Below, piece after piece: positions 1 through 4,772 of a DNA stretch of 7,173 nucleotides (position 1 is the first letter of the stretch; every line of letters begins with the position of its first letter). Made by a program: the position numbers and the translations under genes. The stretch is from Zoogloeaceae bacterium (GTDB lineage: Bacteria; Pseudomonadota; Gammaproteobacteria; Burkholderiales; Rhodocyclaceae). The notes beneath the pieces are model-generated. The model was given only the letters and a program-made list of their open reading frames with translations. It did not search any database and was not told where the DNA came from. The stretch is from the NCBI GenBank assembly GCA_031274855.1, contig JAISPO010000176.1:1-7173 (forward strand), in the 5' to 3' direction.

Positions 1-953
1 TTCTTGACAGCGTTTTCGATGCGTTGCGCGGCTGCCTCGTTGCCAAAGGTATAGCGCAACATCATCGCGGCGGAAAGAATCGTCGCCAGCGGATTCGCCA
101 CGCCCTTGCCCGCGATATCGGGCGCAGAACCGTGACAAGGCTCGTACAAGCCCTTGTTATTGGCATCGAGCGAAGCCGAAGGCAACATGCCGATCGAGCC
201 GGTCAGCATCGACGCCTCGTCCGACAGAATGTCGCCGAACATGTTGCCGGTCACCATCACATCAAACTGTTTGGGATTGCGCACCAGTTGCATGGCGGCG
301 TTATCGACCAGCATGTGAGTGAGTTCGACATCGGGATACTCAGGGGCGACGCTAATCACCACATCGCGCCAAAGCTGGGTGCATTCCAGCACATTCATTT
401 TGTCGACTGAGCACACTTTTTTGTTACGCCTGCGCGCTGACTCAAAAGCGACTTTGGCGATGCGGCGAATTTCCGCCTCGCTGTAAATCATTGTGTTGAT
501 GCCCACCTTCTCGCCGTTGCGAACTTCAATACCGCGCGGCTGGCCGAAGTAAATATCGCCTGTCAATTCGCGCACGATCAAAATATCCAGCCCCGACACC
601 ACCTCGGGCTTCAGCGTGGACGCATTGGCAAGTTCGGGATAAAGCACCGCCGGACGCAAATTGGCGAACAAGCCCAAGTCTTTGCGAATGCCGAGCAAGC
701 CGCGCTCCGGCCGCAATTCACGCGGATTGTTGTCCCACTGCGGACCGCCGACAGCGCCCAGCAGCACGGCGTCCGCCGCCCGCGCCAGCTTGCGGGTCGC
801 TTCGGGGTAAGGGTCGCCCGCGGCATCAACAGCGCAGCCGCCCAGCAGCCCCTCCTCCATTTCCATTTTCAGGCCCAACGCCTGCAACACGCGCACCGCT
901 TCCGCGGTGATTTCCGGCCCGATGCCATCGCCCGGCAATACGCAAATCTTCAT
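1..953 (-). CDS. leuB: 3-isopropylmalate dehydrogenase, C-terminus cut by window edge
   Basis: LeuB oxidises and decarboxylates 3-isopropylmalate with NAD+ and Mg2+/Mn2+ in the third committed step of leucine synthesis, in the cytoplasm. Reading the minus strand from 953 gives an uninterrupted frame of 317 codons to the window edge. It begins MKICVLPGDGIGPEI, the classic nucleotide-binding start of the family. Visible active-site residues are Tyr135 (DIYFG), Lys185 (SVDKMNVLE), Asp217 (LVDNAAM), and Asp241 and Asp245 (FGDILSDEAS), the last three being metal ligands. LLGAVGGPQWD near residues 70-80 and YEPCHGSAPDIAGKG towards the end are also typical. Family members are about 350-360 residues, so roughly 35-40 are missing off the left edge. 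The start at 953 is preferred over an in-frame ATG at 959 because AGGA (963-960) lies 6 bases before the former and directly abuts the latter. It is third in line behind aroC and a small gene on the same strand. Confidence 0.97.
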   Translation of the reverse strand, partial: MKICVLPGDGIGPEITAEAVRVLQALGLKMEMEEGLLGGCAVDAAGDPYPEATRKLARAADAVLLGAVGGPQWDNNPRELRPERGLLGIRKDLGLFANLRPAVLYPELANASTLKPEVVSGLDILIVRELTGDIYFGQPRGIEVRNGEKVGINTMIYSEAEIRRIAKVAFESARRRNKKVCSVDKMNVLECTQLWRDVVISVAPEYPDVELTHMLVDNAAMQLVRNPKQFDVMVTGNMFGDILSDEASMLTGSIGMLPSASLDANNKGLYEPCHGSAPDIAGKGVANPLATILSAAMMLRYTFGNEAAAQRIENAVK

Positions 954-971
954 GCTCATTCCTATGCTGAT

Positions 972-994
972 GGGCCGGCTTGCAAAGCCGGCCC
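972..994. repeat. Perfect GC-rich palindrome just upstream of leuB
   Basis: Arms GGGCCGGCTT (972-981) and AAGCCGGCCC (985-994) pair perfectly over 10 bp around a 3-base loop. In the leuB transcript the stem ends 8 bases before the AGGA Shine-Dalgarno. No T-run follows on either strand, so it is not an intrinsic terminator. It may be a dispersed REP-like palindrome or an RNA element affecting leuB translation or message stability; the sequence alone does not decide. Confidence 0.75.
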
Positions 995-1002
995 GCAGAT
1001 TG

Positions 1003-1023
1003 GGCGCGCGGCAGGGGCGCGCC
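1003..1023. repeat. Second GC-only inverted repeat in the leuB upstream region
   Basis: Arms GGCGCGC (1003-1009) and GCGCGCC (1017-1023) pair over 7 bp with a 7-base loop. It lies 8 bases from the 972-994 palindrome, so the 88-base gap between the small gene and leuB would fold into two tandem stable stems. There is no T-run. It could be an mRNA processing or stability element, or simply a GC-rich coincidence. Confidence 0.5.
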
Positions 1024-1041
1024 TCCGCCTGCTGAAAACTG

Positions 1042-1299
1042 CTATTTGCCCTGCCCCTGCCGATACGCCAGCAGGAAGTGATAAAGCTGATCCTTGAGAT
1101 GGACGCGCACCTTCTTCATGTCTTCCATGGTGAAGTCGGCTACTGGCATGTCGTGCTCTTCAAGGTCTTCGACCCGTCCGGTCAGCCTGCTGTACTGGTT
1201 CATCGTCCGCCGGAAATACGGATTGTGCTCACGCAGGGCGTCGACGGCATCGCGCATTTCCGGAAAGTCTACATACAAGTCATGGTGCTCGGTCAGCAT
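1042..1299 (-). CDS. Small DUF465/YdcH-like protein
   Basis: An 85-residue, highly charged protein with no signal peptide or membrane segment, probably cytoplasmic and largely helical. The pattern HxDLYVDFPE (residues 5-14), NPYFRRTMNQYSRL (25-38) and LEEHDMP (46-52), ending in MKKVRVHLKDQLYHFL (61-76), resembles the DUF465 (YdcH) family. That family is known for an N-terminal H/Y-x-DL segment and a C-terminal KK-x-x-LKD helix. At 85 residues it is slightly longer than the usual ~70. The ATG at 1299 is preceded by a G-rich run (GGGGGA) 2-3 bases away, a close but usable ribosome-binding site. Only 21 bases separate it from the aroC stop, so it is almost certainly co-transcribed with aroC. The biochemical role of the family is not known, and I infer none from position alone. 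Confidence 0.8.
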   Translation of the reverse strand: MLTEHHDLYVDFPEMRDAVDALREHNPYFRRTMNQYSRLTGRVEDLEEHDMPVADFTMEDMKKVRVHLKDQLYHFLLAYRQGQGK

Positions 1300-1320
1300 G
1301 GTTCCCCCAAGGTTGTTGGC

Positions 1321-2424
1321 TCATTCTATCAGTCGCCCCGGCGCCTTCGGCGTCGGGCAAAGTACATCCGCGCACTGGGCGCGATGGTGTAAAGCGGCGT
1401 CGATCAGCGTCAGCGCCAGCATGGCCTCGGCGACCGGCGTGGCGCGAATGCCGACACAGGGGTCGTGGCGTCCGTGCGTTTCGACGATGGTTGGCTGGCC
1501 TTGCAGGTCAATCGAGCGGCGCGGCAGGCGGATACTGGAAGTCGGTTTGATGGCGATATTGACGATCACGTCCTGACCGGTCGAAATGCCGCCCAGAATG
1601 CCACCGGCGTGATTGCTGAGGAAACCCTGCGGCGTCAGTTCGTCGCCGTGTTCGCTGCCACGCTGAGTGATGGCCGCGAAGCCCGCGCCAATCTCGACGC
1701 CTTTGACAGCGTTAATGCCCATCATCGCGTAAGCGATATCGGCATCCAGCCTGTTGTAGACCGGATCGCCCCAGCCAACCGGCACGCCTTCGGCAATGAC
1801 CGTAACGCGCGCGCCAATCGAATCACCCTCCTTGCGCAACTTGTCCATGAAGGCTTCAAGCTCCGGCACGATGGCGGCATCGGGCGCGAAAAACGGATTT
1901 TCGGCAACCGCTGACCAGTCGCGCAAGGGAATTTCAATCGGGCCGAGTTGACTCAGATAGCCGCGCACCGTCACGCCATAACGCTCACGCAACCACTTTT
2001 TGGCAATCGCGCCGGCAGCCACACGCACTGCCGTTTCCCGTGCGCTGGCGCGGCCGCCGCCCCGATAGTCGCGGATGCCGTATTTCTGCCAATAAACATA
2101 GTCGGCGTGGCCGGGCCGGAAGCTGGCAGCGATGTTGCCGTAGTCCTGGCTGCGCTGATCCTGATTGCGAATCAGCAGGGCAATCGGCGTGCCGGTCGTC
2201 TTGCCCTCGAAAACACCGGAGAGAATTTCGACTGTATCCGGTTCCTGACGCTGCGTGACATGGCGGGAAGTTCCCGGACGGCGGCGATCCAGTTCGGCCT
2301 GAATGTCGGCCTCGGCAATAGCCAAACCCGGCGGGCAGCCATCGACGACGCAGCCGATGGCGGGGCCGTGGGATTCACCGAAAGACGTGACGCGAAACAA
2401 GGCGCCAAAGCTATTGCCGGACAT
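1321..2424 (-). CDS. aroC: Chorismate synthase
   Basis: AroC converts 5-enolpyruvylshikimate-3-phosphate to chorismate using reduced FMN, the last step of the shikimate pathway, in the cytoplasm. The 367 residues match the usual bacterial length of 350-370. Family landmarks are GESHG with catalytic-type His19 (residues 16-20), DGCPPG (28-33), RRRPGTS (47-53), RPGHADYVYWQKYG (103-116, His106) and GGGRASARET (122-131). The last is usually GGGRSSARET, so Ser is Ala126 here, a mild change. An in-frame TAG four codons upstream (2434-2436) fixes the start at the ATG at 2424. No Shine-Dalgarno sequence precedes it. It diverges from trxA and leads a probable operon with the DUF465-like gene and possibly leuB. 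Confidence 0.98.
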   Translation of the reverse strand: MSGNSFGALFRVTSFGESHGPAIGCVVDGCPPGLAIAEADIQAELDRRRPGTSRHVTQRQEPDTVEILSGVFEGKTTGTPIALLIRNQDQRSQDYGNIAASFRPGHADYVYWQKYGIRDYRGGGRASARETAVRVAAGAIAKKWLRERYGVTVRGYLSQLGPIEIPLRDWSAVAENPFFAPDAAIVPELEAFMDKLRKEGDSIGARVTVIAEGVPVGWGDPVYNRLDADIAYAMMGINAVKGVEIGAGFAAITQRGSEHGDELTPQGFLSNHAGGILGGISTGQDVIVNIAIKPTSSIRLPRRSIDLQGQPTIVETHGRHDPCVGIRATPVAEAMLALTLIDAALHHRAQCADVLCPTPKAPGRLIE

Positions 2425-2430
2425 GATGGC

Positions 2431-2439
2431 AGTCTAACA
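2431..2439 (-). promoter_or_regulatory. Candidate extended -10 promoter for aroC (possibly leaderless)
   Basis: On the minus strand TGTTAGACT reads as an extended -10 (TGN plus TAGACT, 4 of 6 matches to TATAAT). The hexamer ends 6 bases before the aroC ATG, so transcription would begin about at the A of ATG. The -35 position (CTGAAC, 17-base spacer) is weak. The absence of a Shine-Dalgarno agrees with a leaderless message, but a more distant promoter is equally possible. Confidence 0.3.
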
Positions 2440-2442
2440 CGG

Positions 2443-2470
2443 CAGGTTACAGGGTTCAGGTGTCAGGGTT
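2443..2470. repeat. Four tandem heptamers (CAGGKTT type)
   Basis: Four directly abutting 7-base units, CAGGTTA, CAGGGTT, CAGGTGT and CAGGGTT, start at 2443, 2450, 2457 and 2464. Two further units, AAAACTG (2513-2519) and AAACCTG (2520-2526), lie on the other side of a perfect palindrome in the opposite orientation (AAACCTG is the complement of CAGGTTT). The whole therefore looks like one composite element between aroC and trxA. Heptanucleotide repeats of this kind are known as intergenic repeats in several bacterial groups; no function is visible here. Confidence 0.7.
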
Positions 2471-2481
2471 CGGCAATAGTA

Positions 2482-2508
2482 GTTGAGGTTCGCTGCGCGA
2501 ACCTCAAC
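2482..2508. repeat. Perfect 12-bp palindrome between aroC and trxA
   Basis: Arms GTTGAGGTTCGC (2482-2493) and GCGAACCTCAAC (2497-2508) are perfectly complementary around the loop TGC. There is no T-run on either side, and the genes on both sides point away from it, so it is not a terminator. It sits in the middle of the heptamer repeats. It is probably a dispersed intergenic palindrome (REP-like), or less likely an operator shared by two divergent genes. Confidence 0.8.
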
Positions 2509-2529
2509 ATCAAAAACTGAAACCTGATG

Positions 2530-2538
2530 TGTTAGGAT
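2530..2538 (+). promoter_or_regulatory. Candidate extended -10 promoter for trxA
   Basis: TGTTAGGAT fits an extended -10 (TGN plus TAGGAT, 4 of 6 matches to TATAAT). No good -35 is seen at 16-18 bases. It would start transcription near 2545 and leave a leader of about 83 bases before trxA. This is a pattern match only. Confidence 0.3.
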
Positions 2539-2627
2539 GGCGGCGCAGTGGACATCCCGTCCGCGCTCCCGCAAGCAAGTTTGCGCTGAGGCAAAGCCCG
2601 CGCCCCAATATCCAAAGGAAGGAACCG

Positions 2628-2954
2628 ATGAGCGAACATATCCATCATGTCACTGACGCCAGCTTCAAGTCCGAAGTGCTGGACTCAGCCACGCCTGTGC
2701 TGGTCGATTACTGGGCCGAATGGTGCGGCCCGTGCAAGATGGTCGCCCCCATCCTCGACGAGGTCGCCAGAGAATACGGCGGCAAGCTCAAGATCGCCAA
2801 GATCAATATCGACGAGAACCCAAAAATTCCTGGCGAATACGGCATTCGCGGCATCCCGACCCTGATTTTGTTCAAAGGCGGCAACGTGGAAGCCACCAAA
2901 ATCGGCGCGGTCTCAAAATCGCAGTTGACCGCCTTTATTGACAGCCATCTTTGA
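2628..2954 (+). CDS. trxA: Thioredoxin 1
   Basis: A cytoplasmic protein-disulfide reductase that passes electrons from thioredoxin reductase to ribonucleotide reductase, methionine sulfoxide reductase, PAPS reductase and others. It has 108 residues, the standard length of bacterial Trx1. The redox site is WCGPC (Cys33 and Cys36), with the buried Asp27 and the cis-proline Pro77 in GIPT (75-78) and FKGG (82-85) after it. The frame is open further upstream to 2529. The ATG at 2628 is chosen because AAGGAAGGA lies about 5 bases before it and the protein then starts MSEHIHHVTDASF like its homologues. No intrinsic terminator separates it from rho, so read-through into rho is likely, as in the trxA-rho arrangement of other proteobacteria. 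Confidence 0.98.
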   Translation: MSEHIHHVTDASFKSEVLDSATPVLVDYWAEWCGPCKMVAPILDEVAREYGGKLKIAKINIDENPKIPGEYGIRGIPTLILFKGGNVEATKIGAVSKSQLTAFIDSHL

Positions 2955-2970
2955 AGTGGTTACATTCCGC

Positions 2971-3006
2971 GCCTGAATCCGCGTCTTTCTGAAGCCGGAT
3001 TCAGGC
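2971..3006 (+). repeat. Stem-loop after trxA
   Basis: Arms GCCTGAATCCG (2971-2981) and CGGATTCAGGC (2996-3006) pair perfectly over 11 bp with a 14-base loop. It begins 16 bases after the trxA stop. No T-run follows, so it is not a classical intrinsic terminator. It could protect the trxA 3' end, be part of the rho leader structure, or be a dispersed palindrome. Confidence 0.7.
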
Positions 3007-3010
3007 CAGC

Positions 3011-3025
3011 GCCGGAAATTCCGGC
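3011..3025 (+). repeat. Short near-perfect palindrome in the trxA-rho gap
   Basis: GCCGGAA (3011-3017) and TTCCGGC (3019-3025) are complementary about one central A; as RNA this is a 5-bp GC stem with an AAATT loop. It follows the larger stem-loop by four bases and precedes the C-rich stretch. Only CTTG follows, not a T-run, so terminator activity is unlikely. Confidence 0.5.
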
Positions 3026-3033
3026 CTTGCCTG

Positions 3034-3072
3034 ACACTCTCCAAAAGTTCTCCCCAATTCTCTCCGAACTTC
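3034..3072 (+). promoter_or_regulatory. C-rich, G-poor leader of rho: probable Rho-utilisation (rut) site
   Basis: This 39-base stretch holds 16 C and only 2 G. It contains three TCTCC motifs starting at 3038, 3049 and 3061, spaced 11 and 12 bases, and little potential for structure. Such pyrimidine-rich, G-poor RNA is what Rho's primary site binds. Rho is known in E. coli to limit its own synthesis by termination in its leader. Finding this pattern just before rho supports the same control here by inference. Confidence 0.55.
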
Positions 3073-3111
3073 GTTTTCGGATTTCATTCCGCGCACCGTA
3101 CAGGTCTTCCC

Positions 3112-4368
3112 ATGCATCTCTCGGAGCTAAAAGCCCATCATGTCAGCACCCTGCTCGACATGGCCAACGCCAACGGCATTGAAGGCGCCAACCGCCTGCG
3201 CAAGCAGGAACTGATTTTCGCTCTCCTGAAGAATCAGGCTCGCAAAGGCGAGTCGATCTACGGCGACGGCGCTCTGGAAGTCCTGTCTGACGGCTTCGGT
3301 TTTCTGCGTTCGCCGGACACTTCCTACTTGGCCGGCACTGACGACATTTACGTTTCCCCTTCGCAGATTCGCCGCTTCAACCTGCATACCGGCGATACCA
3401 TCGAAGGCGAAATTCGCACCCCGAAGGAAGGCGAGCGTTATTTCGCGCTGGTCAAACTCGACAAGGTCAATGGCGAAAGCCCCGAAGCCAGCAAGCACAA
3501 AATCCTGTTCGAGAACCTGACGCCCCTGCACCCGACCGAACACCTGACGCTTGAACGCGAAATGCGCGGTGAGGAAAATTTCACCAGTCGCGTCGTCGAC
3601 ATCATCGCGCCCATCGGCAAGGGCCAGCGCGGCCTGCTGGTCTCGGCCCCCAAGAGCGGCAAGACGGTGATGATGCAGCATATCGCTCACGCCATTACCG
3701 CCAATCATCCCGATGTGGTGCTGATCGTTCTGCTGATCGACGAGCGCCCCGAAGAAGTGACGGAAATGACCCGCTCGGTCAAGGGCGAAGTCGTCGCCTC
3801 CACCTTTGACGAACCGGCCACCCGCCATGTGCAAGTGGCCGAAATGGTCATCGAAAAAGCCAAGCGGCTGGTCGAGCATAAAAAGGATGTGGTCATCCTG
3901 CTCGACTCGATTACCCGTCTCGCCCGCGCTTACAACACCGTTGTCCCCGCTTCCGGCAAAGTACTCACCGGCGGCGTCGATGCCAACGCGTTGCAAAAGC
4001 CGAAGCGATTTTTCGGCGCGGCCCGTAATGTCGAAGAAGGCGGCTCGCTGACCATCATCGCCACGGCGCTGATCGACACCGGCAGCCGCATGGACGACGT
4101 GATCTACGAGGAATTCAAAGGCACCGGCAACATGGAAATCCATCTGGATCGCCGCATGGCCGAGAAGCGCGTCTATCCCTCGATCAACGTTAACCGTTCC
4201 GGCACCCGCCGCGAAGAACTGTTGCTCAAATCCGATGTCCTGCAAAAGATATGGGTGCTGCGCAAACTGCTTTACGGTCTGGACGATCTGGAAGCCACCG
4301 AGTTCCTGCTCGACAAGGTGCGGGCGACGAAGAACAACAACGAATTCTTCGACGCCATGCGCCGCTAG
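3112..4368 (+). CDS. rho: Transcription termination factor Rho
   Basis: A hexameric RNA-dependent ATPase/helicase that loads on C-rich RNA and releases stalled RNA polymerase. At 418 residues it is about the length of E. coli Rho (419), with no inserted domain. The N-terminal helical part (residues 1-47) is followed by the cold-shock-like RNA-binding domain with DGFGFLRS (60-67) and YVSPSQIRRF. The ATPase core has Walker A APKSGKT (179-185, Lys184), the catalytic Glu region DERPEE, Walker B ILLDS (Asp265), the Q-loop TGGVDANAL and the R-loop region EEFKGTGNM. All expected residues are present. AGGT at 3102-3105, six bases before the ATG, is a modest ribosome-binding site. The long C-rich leader suggests autoregulation. 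No convincing intrinsic terminator follows; only a weak 4-bp stem before a T7 run at 4431-4437 is seen. Confidence 0.99.
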   Translation: MHLSELKAHHVSTLLDMANANGIEGANRLRKQELIFALLKNQARKGESIYGDGALEVLSDGFGFLRSPDTSYLAGTDDIYVSPSQIRRFNLHTGDTIEGEIRTPKEGERYFALVKLDKVNGESPEASKHKILFENLTPLHPTEHLTLEREMRGEENFTSRVVDIIAPIGKGQRGLLVSAPKSGKTVMMQHIAHAITANHPDVVLIVLLIDERPEEVTEMTRSVKGEVVASTFDEPATRHVQVAEMVIEKAKRLVEHKKDVVILLDSITRLARAYNTVVPASGKVLTGGVDANALQKPKRFFGAARNVEEGGSLTIIATALIDTGSRMDDVIYEEFKGTGNMEIHLDRRMAEKRVYPSINVNRSGTRREELLLKSDVLQKIWVLRKLLYGLDDLEATEFLLDKVRATKNNNEFFDAMRR

Positions 4369-4378
4369 GGCAGCACAC

Positions 4379-4400
4379 CCTCTCCCGCAAGTGGGAGAGG
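4379..4400. repeat. CCTCTCCC...GGGAGAGG palindrome, dispersed-repeat type
   Basis: Arms CCTCTCCC (4379-4386) and GGGAGAGG (4393-4400) pair over 8 bp with a GCAAGT loop, 10 bases after the rho stop. It is followed by A6 (4401-4406) rather than T's, so it cannot be an intrinsic terminator for rho. From general knowledge, palindromes of the CCCTCTCCCGC type are common dispersed intergenic repeats in beta- and gammaproteobacteria. Here it may be a REP-like unit that also stabilises the rho message. Confidence 0.65.
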
Positions 4401-4416
4401 AAAAAAGATTCTCAGG

Positions 4417-4445
4417 TTGATTCCAAACCGTTTTTTTAGGATAAT
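4417..4445 (+). promoter_or_regulatory. Strong sigma70-type promoter of rpmE
   Basis: TTGATT (4417-4422) and GATAAT (4440-4445) are separated by exactly 17 bases; they match the consensus hexamers at 4 and 5 of 6 positions. Transcription would start near 4452, leaving a leader of about 50 bases. The spacer contains a T7 run (4431-4437). This gives rpmE expression independent of rho, as expected for a ribosomal protein gene. Confidence 0.7.
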
Positions 4446-4502
4446 GCGCCCCTTTCCGGCCCACAAGCCGCCGGCGCCAGCAAGAATGCAAAGGATCAAG
4501 CA

Positions 4503-4715
4503 ATGAAAGAAAGTATCCACCCGAAGTACGCCGCAGTCGAAGTCACGTGCAGTTGCGGCAACACGTTCAAGACAGCCTCGACCAACAGCAAGCCGCTGCA
4601 TATCGAAGTCTGCTCATCCTGCCATCCGTTCTACACGGGCAAGCAGAAGATTGTCGATACCGCCGGCCGCGTCGAACGCTTCCGTCAAAAGTACGGCAAG
4701 CGGGCGGCTGCCTGA
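4503..4715 (+). CDS. rpmE: 50S ribosomal protein L31 (zinc-binding type)
   Basis: A small protein of the large ribosomal subunit that bridges to the small subunit. Its 70 residues match the standard length. It begins MKESIHPKY, as L31 typically does, and carries the four zinc-ligand cysteines Cys16, Cys18, Cys37 and Cys40, in CSCGN and CSSCHPFYTGK. It is therefore the zinc-containing (C+) form, which can act as a zinc store. GKQKIVDTAGRVERF (46-60) is the family's conserved core. AAGGA at 4491-4495 stands 7 bases before the ATG. It has its own promoter upstream and an intrinsic terminator downstream, so it is a single-gene unit after rho. L31 controls its own translation through its 5' leader in some bacteria; the leader here is too short to judge. 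Confidence 0.98.
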   Translation: MKESIHPKYAAVEVTCSCGNTFKTASTNSKPLHIEVCSSCHPFYTGKQKIVDTAGRVERFRQKYGKRAAA

Positions 4716-4734
4716 TTTGTCGGTGAGATACATC

Positions 4735-4758
4735 AAGGCAGCCTCGGCTGCCTTTTTT
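4735..4758 (+). terminator. Intrinsic terminator of rpmE
   Basis: AAGGCAGC (4735-4742), loop CTCG, and GCTGCCTT (4747-4754) form an 8-bp stem whose 3' arm runs into a continuous T6 (4753-4758), then GTTT. It begins 19 bases after the rpmE stop. The last T of the run is only 14 bases before the next gene's ATG, so that gene must start from read-through or from a promoter upstream of or within this structure. Confidence 0.93.
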
Positions 4759-4772
4759 GTTTCCGGCCCCGC

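Noticed and set aside
960..1041. Leucine attenuator before leuB
   Set aside because: There are stems but no T-run, no ATG and no leucine-codon-rich leader peptide in the gap.
2529..2627. An upstream start adding 33 residues to thioredoxin
   Set aside because: The extra residues have no thioredoxin similarity, and a good Shine-Dalgarno precedes the ATG at 2628, which gives the normal 108-residue protein.
4379..4406. Intrinsic terminator for rho
   Set aside because: The stem is followed by an A-run on the plus strand, and on the minus strand the sequence after the stem is not T-rich either.
3127..4503. A 458-codon open frame on the minus strand covering rho
   Set aside because: It lies wholly opposite the unmistakable rho gene and has a low-complexity His/Asp/Gly-rich composition typical of an antisense shadow. 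Biased codon use in rho removes antisense stops.
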